A DNA stretch of 53,328 nucleotides from contig NZ_VMNX01000033.1 of the NCBI RefSeq assembly GCF_009377235.1, positions 1 to 53,328 of the forward strand, read 5' to 3'. Positions 8,308 to 16,995 of this stretch are shown here, piece after piece (position 1 is the first letter of the stretch; each line of letters begins with the position of its first letter). The position numbers and the translations under genes were made by a program. The notes under the pieces were generated by a model. The model ran no database searches. It worked only from the letters and a program-made list of their open reading frames with translations, and was not told where the DNA came from. Source of the DNA: Streptomyces acidicola (lineage in GTDB: Bacteria > Actinomycetota > Actinomycetes > Streptomycetales > Streptomycetaceae).

Positions 8308-8336
8308 TTGACAGCCCCATTTACCGCCTCCACTCT
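8308..8336 (+). promoter_or_regulatory. Candidate promoter of the GH97 gene
   Basis: A consensus -35 TTGACA (8308-8313) is followed after 17 nt by CACTCT, a poor -10. The start codon is 35 nt downstream with GGGAGAG as ribosome site. The weak -10 would fit an activated or carbohydrate-regulated promoter. Low-confidence call. Confidence 0.35.
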
Positions 8337-8371
8337 CACAGTCATCGGATGACTGCGACAGGGAGAGCCGC

Positions 8372-10300
8372 ATGCCCGCCATACCGGCCCTGTTAAGGCC
8401 GCGCACCATCGTGTTGACGCTCTGTTCCGCGCTCCTCGCCACCGCGGTGGCGATGCCCCCCGCCCACGCCGACCCCACGGCACAGGCACAGTCCTGGGAG
8501 GTGGCGGGGCCGCCCGGCTCCCCCACCGCCGTCGTGGCGCTCGACCCGGCCGACGGCCGGCCCACGCTCGCCGTCAGACGCGGCGACCGTACGGTTCTCG
8601 AACCCTCGCCGGTCGGCCTGGTCACCGAGCGGGCCGACTTCTCCAAGGAGCTGACCTTCACCGGCCGCACCGACCGTACGGTGGCCGGGAGTTACACCAG
8701 CACGTCGGGCAAGTCGGAGCGGCGCGTCGTCCGCATGACCGAGTCCCGCTTCCGGTTCCGTACGGCGGACGGCGCCCGCGTCGACCTGGTGACCCGGGTG
8801 GCCCGGGACGGCGTCGCCTACCGCTACGTACTCCCCCGCGACGAGGGCGACGTCCTGCGCGAGGCCTCCGCGTTCACCCTGCCCACGGGCACGGACGCGG
8901 TCATCGGCGGGTACCGCGCCGACAACGAGCTGCTCTTCTCCCGGTACGCGTCCGCGACGGAGCCGGCGACGGGCCGCTACATGATGCAGGCCCTCTTCAA
9001 CACCCCCGGCGGCCCGGCACTGATCGCCGAGTCGGACGTCGACGGCAGCTACGCGGGTGCCCAGTTGACGCACGAGGCGGGCTCCTCGACGTACAAGGTG
9101 GCACTCTGGAACGACGAACCGGTCCAGGTGTCCGACGGCGCCGGGCTCACCACACCCTGGCGGGCGGTCATCACCGGCGACCTGGCGACCGTCACCGAGT
9201 CCACCTTCGTCGACGACCTGGCCCCGCCCTCCCGCGTCCGCGACACCTCCTGGATCAAGCCCGGTCCGGCCCTGTGGACCTGGCTCGCGGGCGGCAGGGA
9301 GGCCGGGCAGAGCCTCGAAGCCCAGAAGAAGTACGTCGACTACGCGGCCGAGCGCGGCTGGCCGTACGAGGTCGTGGACGCGGGCTGGTACTACAAGCCC
9401 GGCGAGTGGAACGTCATCGACCCCGACTGGCAGACGAACAACTGGATGCCGGAGCTGGTGCGGTACGCGGCGAAGAAGGGCGTCAAGATCCAGGTCTGGC
9501 TCCACTACACCCTGCTCACGGACCCCGTCGAGCGCGAGAAGTGGCTGTCCACGCTGGAGCGCTGGGGCGTGACGGGCGTCAAGATCGACTTCATGGACTC
9601 GGAGTCCCAGGAGCGCATGCGCTGGTACGACGACGCCCTGGAGGCCACCGCCCGCCACCGTCTGATGGTCAACTTCCACGGCTCGACCATCCCGAAGGGC
9701 ATGCAGCGCACCTGGCCGCACGTGATGACCATGGAGGGCATCGGCGGCGAGGAGAAGCGCACCAACACCGCCGAGCACCTCGCGGCCCTGCCCTTCACCC
9801 GCAACGTCATCGGCTCGATGGACTTCACCCCGGGCGCCTTCCACCGCCCCTACCGGCCCAACGTGGCCTCCGACGCGGGTGAGCTGGGCCTGACGGTCCT
9901 GTACGAGTCCGGCATCCAGAACCTCGCCGGGACGCCCGAGTCGTACGACGCCCGCCCCGAGGCCCGCCGCTACCTGGAGCAGCTGCCCGCGCGCTGGGAA
10001 CGCACTCGGCTGCTGACCGGGGACCCCGGGCGCTCCGCGGTCCTCGCCCGGCAGGCGCCCGACGGCCGGTGGTTCATCGGCGGAACGTTCGCGGGCGCGG
10101 CACAGACCGTGGACGTACCGCTGCGGCTGGGTGCGGGCCGCTGGCTGGTGGAGACGGTCACGGACGGCCCGTCGGGGCTCGTCCGCACGCCGCACGTGGT
10201 CCGGGGCGGCGACACCCTCGCCGTACCGGTGGTCGCGGACGGCGGCTTCGCGGCGCAGGCGTGCCGCTGGTGGCAGGGCCGGACCACCTGCGACAGCTGA
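8372..10300 (+). CDS. Secreted glycoside hydrolase family 97 protein
   Basis: The 642-aa product has a Sec signal peptide (first ~33 residues, ending PPAHA-DP), an N-terminal GH97_N beta-sandwich, a catalytic TIM barrel (VDAGWYYKPGEWN, GVKIDFMDSESQERMRWYDD, NFHGSTIPKGMQRTWPHVMTMEG, GGEEK) and a C-terminal beta-domain. These are typical GH97 landmarks. The family includes inverting alpha-glucosidases and retaining alpha-galactosidases; which one this is cannot be settled from motifs I can read. It acts outside the cell on alpha-glycosides. ATG 8372 follows GGGAGAG. No transporter or sugar regulator is adjacent, and the divergent partner is only the 43-aa gene. Confidence 0.88.
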   Translation: MPAIPALLRPRTIVLTLCSALLATAVAMPPAHADPTAQAQSWEVAGPPGSPTAVVALDPADGRPTLAVRRGDRTVLEPSPVGLVTERADFSKELTFTGRTDRTVAGSYTSTSGKSERRVVRMTESRFRFRTADGARVDLVTRVARDGVAYRYVLPRDEGDVLREASAFTLPTGTDAVIGGYRADNELLFSRYASATEPATGRYMMQALFNTPGGPALIAESDVDGSYAGAQLTHEAGSSTYKVALWNDEPVQVSDGAGLTTPWRAVITGDLATVTESTFVDDLAPPSRVRDTSWIKPGPALWTWLAGGREAGQSLEAQKKYVDYAAERGWPYEVVDAGWYYKPGEWNVIDPDWQTNNWMPELVRYAAKKGVKIQVWLHYTLLTDPVEREKWLSTLERWGVTGVKIDFMDSESQERMRWYDDALEATARHRLMVNFHGSTIPKGMQRTWPHVMTMEGIGGEEKRTNTAEHLAALPFTRNVIGSMDFTPGAFHRPYRPNVASDAGELGLTVLYESGIQNLAGTPESYDARPEARRYLEQLPARWERTRLLTGDPGRSAVLARQAPDGRWFIGGTFAGAAQTVDVPLRLGAGRWLVETVTDGPSGLVRTPHVVRGGDTLAVPVVADGGFAAQACRWWQGRTTCDS

Positions 10301-10324
10301 TCCGGGGGGCGGTCGCGGCGGGGC

Positions 10325-11194
10325 TCAGAGCACCGTCGCGACCGCCTCGCGGAAGCCTTGCGGGTCCTCGGCCCAGGGGAGGTGGCCCGCGTCCGGCAGG
10401 ATGACCCGCCGCGCCCGGGGCAGGGCCCGCTCCAGCGAGTCGACGGCCGAGCGCGGCCGGATGTCCCGCTCACCGTCGACAATGAGCACGGGCAGGTCGA
10501 GGGCCTGGCAGGCGGTGTACAGCTCGGGAGTGCCCCAGGTCCGCTTCCGCTCGGCGTTGAGGGCCTTGTTGCACTCGGCGTTGACGCCGAACCACGGGTC
10601 GGCCATGCGCTCGGCGAGTTCCGGAGCCCGCTCGCGGTCCTCGAACTCGGCTGTCCACTGGAGCACCGCGCGCTGCCGTTCCTCCTCGGCGGTGCGCTGC
10701 GGACGGTCCGTCAACTCAAGCCAGCGGGCGAACCGTTCGGGTTGTTCGCCGAGCCGGGCGAGGAGGTTCTCCTCGTAGGCGCCGTGCCAGTCGGCATCCG
10801 GCCCGATGCCCGTTCCGGCCACGTACACCAGCGCACTCACCCGCTCCGGATGGGCGAGCGCGTAGCTGAGCGCCAGTTGCGCGCCCCAGGAGTGGCCGAG
10901 CAGTGCCGTCCGCTCCAGTCCGAAGTGCGCGCGCACGGCGTCCAGATCCGCCACGAACCGCTCGCTCGTCCACGGTCCGGCGCACCGCTCGGACCGTCCG
11001 CAGCCGCGCTGGTCCCAGCGGACCACCGTGGCCAGGCCGCCGAGCAGCCCGGCCACGTCCTCGAACATGTCCCACAGTCCGGGGCCGCCGTGGCACAGCA
11101 CCAGGGGTGTGCCACGGCCCGAACGGCTCGCCCACAGCCGTACTCCGTCGTCGGCGGTCACCGTCCGCGTCGTCCCGCTCTCCGTCCAGGTCAT
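10325..11194 (-). CDS. Alpha/beta hydrolase, proline iminopeptidase-like
   Basis: The 289-aa product has the prolyl-aminopeptidase (S33) landmarks: oxyanion-hole HGGPG, WDQRGCGRS, nucleophile GHSWGAQ (Ser), acid in DGERDIRP and catalytic His in PDAGHLPW. The likely reaction is removal of N-terminal Pro from peptides, although many S33-like hydrolases act on other amides or esters. It starts 21 bp after the pruA stop on the same strand, so it is plausibly the last gene of the proline operon, which supports a Pro-peptidase role. No clear Shine-Dalgarno sequence precedes ATG 11194. Its end faces the GH97 gene with only 24 bp between stops. Confidence 0.8.
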   Translation of the reverse strand: MTWTESGTTRTVTADDGVRLWASRSGRGTPLVLCHGGPGLWDMFEDVAGLLGGLATVVRWDQRGCGRSERCAGPWTSERFVADLDAVRAHFGLERTALLGHSWGAQLALSYALAHPERVSALVYVAGTGIGPDADWHGAYEENLLARLGEQPERFARWLELTDRPQRTAEEERQRAVLQWTAEFEDRERAPELAERMADPWFGVNAECNKALNAERKRTWGTPELYTACQALDLPVLIVDGERDIRPRSAVDSLERALPRARRVILPDAGHLPWAEDPQGFREAVATVL

Positions 11195-11215
11195 GGTGGA
11201 GAGTCTGCCGGGATG

Positions 11216-12847
11216 TCAGCCCATGTGCGGGTAGGTGTAGTCGGTCGGCGGAACCAGCGTTTCCTTGATGGCGCGGGTGAGCGTCCAGCGCATCAGGTTC
11301 TGCGGGGCGCCCGCCTTGTCGTTGGTGCCCGAGGCGCGGCCGCCGCCGAAGGGCTGCTGGCCGACGACGGCACCCGTCGACTTGTCGTTGATGTAGAAGT
11401 TGCCGGCCGCGTAGCGGAGCTTCTCGGCGGTGTACGCGGCGGCCGCGCGGTCGCCCGCGATGACCGAGCCGGTGAGGGCGTAGTCGGCCACCGACTCCAT
11501 CTGGGTCAGCATCTCCTCGTACCGGTCGTCCTCGTAGACGTGCACGGCGAGGAACGGACCGAAGTACTCGGTGGTGAAGACCTCGTTCTCCGGGTCACCG
11601 CACTCGACGACGGTCGGGCGGACGAAGTAGCCCACCGAGTCGTCGTACGAGCCGCCCGCGACGACCGTGCAGGCCGGGTCCGTCTTCGCGCGGTCGATCG
11701 CGGCCTTGTTCTTGGCGAAGGCACGCTCGTCGATGACGGCGCCGATGAAGTGGGACAGGTCGGTGACGTCGCCCATGGTGAGGCCGTCGACCTCGGCGGC
11801 GAACTCCTCCTTGAAGCCGGAGTTCCAGATCGACGCCGGGATGTACGCCCGGGAGGTCGCGCTGCACTTCTGGCCCTGGTACTCGAAGGCGCCCCGGGTC
11901 AGGGCGGTCTTCAGCACCGCGCGGTCGGCGCTCGGGTGGGCGACCAGGAAGTCCTTGCCGCCGGTCTCACCGACGATGCGCGGGTAGGAGCGGTACTTCT
12001 CGATGTTGCTGCCGACGGTCTTCCACAGGTACTGGAAGGTCTTCGTCGAGCCGGTGAAGTGGATGCCCGCGAGGTCGCGGTGTTCCAGGGCGACCTCGGA
12101 GACCTCGATGCCGTCGCCGGTGACGAGGTTGATGACGCCCTTGGGCAGACCGGCCTCCTCCAGAAGCTGCATGAGCAGCACGGCGGCGTGGGTCTGGGTC
12201 GGCGACGGCTTCCACACGACCACGTTGCCCATCAGGGCGGGCGCGGTGGGCAGGTTGCCGGCGATCGCGCTGAAGTTGAAGGGGGTGATCGCGTAGACGA
12301 AGCCCTCCAGCGGGCGGTGGTCGAGACGGTTCCAGACGCCCGGGGAGTTGGCGACCGGCTGCTCGGCGAGCAGGTCGCGGGCGTACTTCACGTTGAAGCG
12401 CCAGAAGTCGACCAGCTCGCAGGGGCAGTCGATCTCGGCCTGCTGGGCGGTCTTCGACTGGCCGAGCATGGTGGAGGCGGCCAGCGTCTCGCGCCACGGT
12501 CCGGACAGCAGTTCGGCGGCGCGCAGGATGATCGCGGCACGGTCGTCGAAGGACATGGCGCGCCAGGCGGGCGCGGCGGCGAGGGCCGCGTCGATCGCGT
12601 CCCGCGCGTCCTGCCGGGTCGCGTTCCGGTAGCTGCCGAGTACGGCCTTGTGGTTGTGCGGCTGGACGACGTCGAAGCGCTCGCCGCCGCCGAGCCGCTT
12701 CTCGCCGCCGATGGTGCAGGGCAGGTCGACGGGGTTCTCGGACAGCTCCTTGAGCCTGGCCTCCAGCCGGGCTCGCTCGGGCGAGCCGGGGGCGTAGCCG
12801 TGCACCGGCTCGTTGACGGGGGTGGGGACCTGGGTCACAGCATCCAT
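11216..12847 (-). CDS. pruA: L-glutamate gamma-semialdehyde (P5C) dehydrogenase
   Basis: Oxidises glutamate semialdehyde/1-pyrroline-5-carboxylate to glutamate with NAD, the second step of proline breakdown. The 543-aa product is an aldehyde dehydrogenase of the group 1 P5CDH type: ITPFNFSAIAGNLPTAPALM, the Rossmann segment FTGSTKTFQ, general base in GETGGKDF and the catalytic Cys in GQKCSATSR, and the C-terminal NFYINDKSTGAVVGQQPFGG. Here it is a separate gene from proline dehydrogenase, as in other Actinobacteria, unlike fused PutA. A long hairpin lies in the 242-bp gap after the proline dehydrogenase gene. Confidence 0.94.
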   Translation of the reverse strand: MDAVTQVPTPVNEPVHGYAPGSPERARLEARLKELSENPVDLPCTIGGEKRLGGGERFDVVQPHNHKAVLGSYRNATRQDARDAIDAALAAAPAWRAMSFDDRAAIILRAAELLSGPWRETLAASTMLGQSKTAQQAEIDCPCELVDFWRFNVKYARDLLAEQPVANSPGVWNRLDHRPLEGFVYAITPFNFSAIAGNLPTAPALMGNVVVWKPSPTQTHAAVLLMQLLEEAGLPKGVINLVTGDGIEVSEVALEHRDLAGIHFTGSTKTFQYLWKTVGSNIEKYRSYPRIVGETGGKDFLVAHPSADRAVLKTALTRGAFEYQGQKCSATSRAYIPASIWNSGFKEEFAAEVDGLTMGDVTDLSHFIGAVIDERAFAKNKAAIDRAKTDPACTVVAGGSYDDSVGYFVRPTVVECGDPENEVFTTEYFGPFLAVHVYEDDRYEEMLTQMESVADYALTGSVIAGDRAAAAYTAEKLRYAAGNFYINDKSTGAVVGQQPFGGGRASGTNDKAGAPQNLMRWTLTRAIKETLVPPTDYTYPHMG

Positions 12848-13040
12848 GAGCTACCTCTTCCGGGTGAATCCCTGACTTCGGCTGGAGGGAGCCAAAGTCG
12901 TCTGCGTATCTTGGGCGGCGGTCAGGGCTTGACCGTCACGAACCCGCTGCGGCGAGCGAGTGAGAAGTCCCCACAGGGGCGGAGTCACAAGTTCCGTACT
13001 CCTTGTGGTGCGGAACCGGGTCGGCTCAGCCGGCCGGTGG

Positions 13041-13089
13041 GCGGTAGCTGTCGGTACCCAGGATGCACCCGGGTGCCGACAGCTGCCGC
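13041..13089 (-). terminator. Hairpin between proline dehydrogenase and pruA
   Basis: GCGGTAGCTGTCGGTACCC (13041-13059) pairs, with one mismatch or wobble, with GGGTGCCGACAGCTGCCGC (13071-13089), directly abutting the stop codon of the proline dehydrogenase. It has no U-tract. It may terminate that transcript or act as a processing or stability element within the operon. Confidence 0.6.
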
Positions 13090-14016
13090 TCACCCTTTGC
13101 TGACCATCGAGCGCAGGAAAAACCGCAGATTCGCCGGCTTCTCCGCGAGCCGCCGCATGAAGTACCCGTACCAGTCGGTGCCGTACGCGGTGTACACACG
13201 CATGCGGTGGCCGTCGGCGGCGAGCCGGAGGTGCTCCTCGCTCCTGATCCCGTACAGCATCTGGAACTCGTACTCGTCCGGCTTGCGCGCGGCGCGGTGG
13301 GCCAGCTCCTGTGCGATGGAGATGAGGCGCGGGTCGTGGGACCCGATCATCGGGTACCCCGAGCCCTCCATCAGGACCTTCAGGACACGCACGTACGCCT
13401 TGTCGATCTCGTGCTTCCGCTGGTACGCGACCGCGGCGGGCTCCTTGTACGCGCCCTTCACGAGGCGTACGCGGCTGCCGCTCGCGGCGAGGCGGCGGGC
13501 GTCCTCCTCGGTGCGGTACAGGTACGCCTGGATCACGCACCCGGTCTGCGGGAAGTCCTTCCTCAGCTCGTCGTGGATCGCGAACATCGAGTCGAGGGTG
13601 GTGTGGTCCTCCGCGTCCAGCGTGACCGTGGTCCCGATGGCGGCGGCGGCCTCGACGACGGGGCGGACGTTGGCGAGGGCCAGCTCGTGGCCGTGGGGCA
13701 GTGCCTGGCCGAACATCGAGAGCTTGACCGACATCTCGGCCCGCGTCCCGAGCCCGAGGTCTCCCAGCCTCTCGACCAGCTCCAGGTACGCGTCGCGGGC
13801 GGCCTCGGCCTGCTCGGCGGTGGTGATGTCCTCACCGACCACGTCCATGGTCACGTCCAGGCCCTTGCCGGTGAGGTCCTCGATGACGGGCACGACCTCG
13901 TCCACCGTCTCACCGGGGATGAAACGGTCGACCACCGACTTCGTCACCGGAGCCGCCGAGACCATCCGGCGCATCCGGTCGCTGCGCGACGCGGCGAGAA
14001 TCACGGGACCCAGCAC
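13090..14016 (-). CDS. Proline dehydrogenase
   Basis: FAD enzyme oxidising proline to 1-pyrroline-5-carboxylate, passing electrons to the respiratory chain. The 308-aa product matches the compact monofunctional PRODH of Actinobacteria: VKLSMFGQ, TLDAEDHTTLD, IQAYLYRTEEDA, RLVKGAYKEP and the C-terminal FQMLYGIRSEEHLRL and RVYTAYGTDWYGYFMRRLAE. The start is GTG 14016, preceded by GGAGGTG at short spacing; longer frames upstream cross the divergent promoter and are not supported. It is divergent from the PucR-type regulator, which probably controls it. Confidence 0.92.
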   Translation of the reverse strand: MLGPVILAASRSDRMRRMVSAAPVTKSVVDRFIPGETVDEVVPVIEDLTGKGLDVTMDVVGEDITTAEQAEAARDAYLELVERLGDLGLGTRAEMSVKLSMFGQALPHGHELALANVRPVVEAAAAIGTTVTLDAEDHTTLDSMFAIHDELRKDFPQTGCVIQAYLYRTEEDARRLAASGSRVRLVKGAYKEPAAVAYQRKHEIDKAYVRVLKVLMEGSGYPMIGSHDPRLISIAQELAHRAARKPDEYEFQMLYGIRSEEHLRLAADGHRMRVYTAYGTDWYGYFMRRLAEKPANLRFFLRSMVSKG

Positions 14017-14095
14017 GGGGCACCTCCACAAAGGACCAGCGGAAGGCCGTGACCCGACCAGCCGGGTACGGCACGGAGAACCACCGTGAAACCTA

Positions 14096-14112
14096 AGGAT
14101 CCCTCCGATCCT
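14096..14112. promoter_or_regulatory. Candidate operator between proline gene and PucR regulator
   Basis: AGGATC-cctcc-GATCCT, a perfect 6-bp inverted repeat with 5-bp spacer, in the 162-bp divergent region about 80 bp from each start codon. Its position suits the PucR-type regulator or another repressor. Confidence 0.4.
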
Positions 14113-14178
14113 CGGCCATCGACAGCTGTCACGCATCCGTGCCCTGGATCTCAGACAGATGTATGAAGGGCTCGCGGA

Positions 14179-15387
14179 ATGCGGGAGAATGCCCGGGTGA
14201 CGGACGTTTTCAGGACCGGAAGGGCGGGCGGCCGGGGCGACTATCAGGAGCTGGTGGACGAGATCTCCGGCCTGCTGGGCCTGCCCGCGACGCTGGAGAA
14301 CCGCGACTTCGAGCTGATCGCCTTCGGGGCGTACGACAGCGAGGGCGACCTGGACGAGTCGGCGCTGGACCCCGTGCGTACCCGCTCGATCCTCACGCGC
14401 CGCTCGACGCCGGCCGTACGGGAGTGGTTCGAGGGCTTCGGCATCACCCGGGCGACAGGTCCGGTACGGATCCCGCCCACTCCGGAGGCGGGGGTGTACC
14501 GGGGGCGCATCTGCCTTCCCGTCCGGCACCGGGGTGTGGTCCTCGGGTACGTCTGGCTGCTGGAGGGCGAGCCGGGGCCCACCGACGCCCAGCTCTCCGC
14601 CGCCATGGAGGTGACCTCCCGGATCGGCGCCCTGCTGGCGGACGAGGCCCAGGCGGGCGCGGACCTGACGCGTGAGCTGCGCGCGGCCCTCACGGCGGAG
14701 CCCGGCTGGCAGCAGGACATGGCGGTGGGAGAGCTCCGCACGGCGCTTGGCCCGCGCGCGGTCGGCCTGCACACCGTCGTTTGCGTGGCGCCCTGGCCGT
14801 CCGCCGACCCGTCCGACGCGCCGTCCGTTCGAGCGGTGCCGGGGGCGACCGCCCTGTGCACGGTGCCGTGGGGCGCCGCCGCGCAGAGCCTGGCGCTGCT
14901 GGTGCGGCTGCGCTCGGCGGACCTGCCGCAGCCGGCGCGGACCGCGGCGGCCCGGCTGCTGGAGCGAGCCGGGGCGAACGCGGCGGCCGGCGTCGCGGGT
15001 GCCCGCTCCGGGCTGGCCGAGCTGGGCACCGCGTGGCAGGAGGCGTCGGGGGCGGCCCGTGCCGCACTGGCGGAGCCCCGGCTGGGACCGGTCGCCGAAT
15101 GGAGCGCGATCGGCCCGTACCGACTGCTCACCACGCTGCCACCCGAGGCGGTCCAGGACCCTTCCGTACGCGGACTGTTGACCGACACCCACCAGGAACT
15201 CGTCCGCACGGCAGAGGTGTTCCTGGACTGCGCGGGCCAAGCGGGCCGCACGGCAGCCGAGTTGGGCATCCACCGGCAGACGCTGTACTACCGGCTCTCC
15301 CGCGTGGAACAGCTCACGGGCCTGGACCTGGACGACGGCGAGGACCGCCTGCTGCTCCACATGACCCTCAAGGCGCATCGCCTCTGA
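14179..15387 (+). CDS. PucR-family transcriptional regulator
   Basis: The 402-aa product ends in the PucR C-terminal helix-turn-helix: [20 protein letters not shown] then [29 protein letters not shown]-like middle part and an N-terminal sensor-like region precede it. Members adjacent to proline dehydrogenase in Actinobacteria (PruR/PutR type) activate proline catabolism in response to proline; that role is inferred from the divergent arrangement. ATG 14179 (GAAGGG upstream) is used; GTG 14197, preceded by GGGAGAA at ideal spacing, is an equally good start and gives 396 residues beginning VTDVFRTG. Confidence 0.88.
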   Translation: MRENARVTDVFRTGRAGGRGDYQELVDEISGLLGLPATLENRDFELIAFGAYDSEGDLDESALDPVRTRSILTRRSTPAVREWFEGFGITRATGPVRIPPTPEAGVYRGRICLPVRHRGVVLGYVWLLEGEPGPTDAQLSAAMEVTSRIGALLADEAQAGADLTRELRAALTAEPGWQQDMAVGELRTALGPRAVGLHTVVCVAPWPSADPSDAPSVRAVPGATALCTVPWGAAAQSLALLVRLRSADLPQPARTAAARLLERAGANAAAGVAGARSGLAELGTAWQEASGAARAALAEPRLGPVAEWSAIGPYRLLTTLPPEAVQDPSVRGLLTDTHQELVRTAEVFLDCAGQAGRTAAELGIHRQTLYYRLSRVEQLTGLDLDDGEDRLLLHMTLKAHRL

Positions 15388-15428
15388 GGCGCACCGCCGC
15401 GGAGCTCCGTACGACACGACCCACATTA

Positions 15429-15456
15429 TTGAAAACGATTATCATCATGCTACGGT
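15429..15456 (+). promoter_or_regulatory. Promoter of the ABC operon with embedded Zur/Fur-like box
   Basis: TTGAAA (15429-15434), 16-nt spacer, TACGGT (15451-15456). Embedded in it is TGAAAACGATTATCA (15430-15444), a 15-bp 7-1-7 near-palindrome of the Fur-superfamily type. In Streptomyces iron control is by DmdR1 with a different box, while Zur sites read TGAAAATGATTTTCA-like, so zinc control is the best reading. The GTG start of the substrate-binding protein lies 43 bp downstream. Confidence 0.6.
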
Positions 15457-15498
15457 CGGCGCACTCACTCCCTACCACCCCTTTGCCCGGAGGGTCCC

Positions 15499-16995
15499 GT
15501 GCGCCTGCCCGCCCGTCTGCTTCCCGTCGCGGCTCTCTCCGCGGCCTCCGCCCTGCTCACCGGATGCTTCGCCGACGCGGATCCGTCCGCCGGGCCGTCG
15601 GCGAAGGGCGACGGCAAGCGCATACGGCTCGCCATGATGCAGCCCCCGCGTTCGGGCCTGTCCCCGCTCTCCGACGACGCGTTCAAGCTGTCGCGCTGGT
15701 CGACGGCCGAGACGCTGGTGAAGCTGGACGCCCAGGGCGACGCCGAGCCCGCGCTGGCCACCGGATGGCGGCAGAGCGGGCGGACCTGGACGTTCGAGAT
15801 ACGTGACGGGGTGACGTTCCACGACGGCACCGAACTCACCCCCGAGGCCGTCGTCCGCTCCCTGACCAGGGCGGCCGGCGCCTCCCCCAAGCCCCGCATC
15901 CTCGACGGTGTCGAGCTCACCGCGAAGGCCGAGGACGGCCACGTCACCGTCACCACAGCCGCCGAGGACCCGCTCGTCCCGCAGCGCCTCAGCTCGCCGC
16001 AGCTGGCGGTCCTGGCGGCGAGGGCGTACGCGGGGAAGACGGTGAACCCGGTCGGCGCGGGCACCGGCCCCTTCGAGCTGACCAAGGTGAACGGCACGTC
16101 CTCGGCCACCCTCGACCGCTACGACGACTACTGGGGCGGCAGGGCCAAGTCCCCGGGAATCGATGTGAAGTTCGTGCCCGACGGCACCGCGCGTGCCGCC
16201 GCCCTGCGCAGCGGCGAGGCCGACATCGTCGAGGCCGTCCCCGTCTCCCAGGCCGCGGTGCTCGACCAGGACCTGATCACCGAGGTTCCGATGCCCCGCA
16301 CCAACACCCTGTATCTGAACACCGTGAAGGGCGTCTTCAAGGACGCCGGTCTCCGGGCGGCGGCCCGTGAGGCCGTCGACGCGACGTCGATCGTCGAGGG
16401 CGTGTACGAGGGACGGGCGGATGTCGCCGAGGGGCTGCTCGGACCGGCGCTCCCGTGGGCCGCCGACCTGCGGTCGCCGGTGCGGCGGGCCGAGGCCGGT
16501 GACCCGTCCGGCAGGTCCGTCACCATCGGCACGTTCACGGACCGGGCCGAGCTGCCCGAGGTCGCGGCCGCGCTGCAACAGCAGCTCCAGAAGGCCGGGT
16601 TCAGGGTGAAGCTGGAGATCCGCGAGTACGCCAACATCGAGTCCGACGCGCTGGCGGGCGAGTTCGACGCGTTCGTCCTCTCCCGGGCGACCGTCCTCGA
16701 CTCCGGCGACCCGGCCGCGTACCTCTACAGCGACTTCGGCTCCGACGGTTCGTTCAACATCTCCCAGCTCGCCGAGAAGTCGGTCGACGCCGCCCTGGAC
16801 AAGGCCTCGAAGTCCAAGGCCGGCGAGGCGCGCCGGAAGGCGGTCATCGAGGCCGAGGCCGCCGTGCTCGCCACCGACGCGGCGGTGCCGATGCTGCACG
16901 AACGCGTGATCCAGGGGGACGCCGCCGGGGTCACGGGCGCGGCCCACGACCCGCGCGAGCGCGAGCTGGTCACGGCCGGCACCTACGTCAAGTGA
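15499..16995 (+). CDS. Nik/Opp-type ABC substrate-binding lipoprotein
   Basis: The 498-aa product is an SBP_bac_5 (cluster C) binding protein: lipoprotein signal with lipobox LLTGC at about residues 20-24, the family motif VTFHDGTELTPEAVVRSL, GTGPFEL, and the LNTVKGVFKDAGLRAAAREAVD-type segment (quoted in part). Cluster C proteins bind oligopeptides, nickel or metal-metallophore complexes. GTG 15499 is preceded by CCGGAGGG. Its stop overlaps the next start (GTGA), so it is translationally coupled to the permease. The Zur/Fur-like box suggests the cargo is a metal or a metal chelate rather than peptides. Confidence 0.88.
   Translation: MRLPARLLPVAALSAASALLTGCFADADPSAGPSAKGDGKRIRLAMMQPPRSGLSPLSDDAFKLSRWSTAETLVKLDAQGDAEPALATGWRQSGRTWTFEIRDGVTFHDGTELTPEAVVRSLTRAAGASPKPRILDGVELTAKAEDGHVTVTTAAEDPLVPQRLSSPQLAVLAARAYAGKTVNPVGAGTGPFELTKVNGTSSATLDRYDDYWGGRAKSPGIDVKFVPDGTARAAALRSGEADIVEAVPVSQAAVLDQDLITEVPMPRTNTLYLNTVKGVFKDAGLRAAAREAVDATSIVEGVYEGRADVAEGLLGPALPWAADLRSPVRRAEAGDPSGRSVTIGTFTDRAELPEVAAALQQQLQKAGFRVKLEIREYANIESDALAGEFDAFVLSRATVLDSGDPAAYLYSDFGSDGSFNISQLAEKSVDAALDKASKSKAGEARRKAVIEAEAAVLATDAAVPMLHERVIQGDAAGVTGAAHDPRERELVTAGTYVK

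Larger units (their letters stand above)
8025..8371. other. AT-richer divergent control region
   Basis: 347 bp without a gene between the 43-aa gene and the GH97 gene. It is clearly richer in A/T than its surroundings (for example TATATA at 8289-8294). It holds the inverted repeat at 8189-8207, a spaced pair CGTGCAG (8262-8268) / CTGCACG (8296-8302), repeated (G/C)TGCAG motifs, and a TTGACA at 8308-8313. Confidence 0.55.

Noticed and set aside
10358..14089. 1243-codon plus-strand open frame opposite the hydrolase, pruA and proline dehydrogenase genes
   Set aside because: It is the mirror of GC-rich third codon positions in three well-recognised minus-strand genes; its product is low-complexity Gly/Val/Asp/Arg-rich with no domain character.
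15429..15456. DmdR1/IdeR iron box for the ABC operon
   Set aside because: The Streptomyces iron box is TTAGGTTAGGCTAACCTAA-like; the sequence here is Fur/Zur-like instead.
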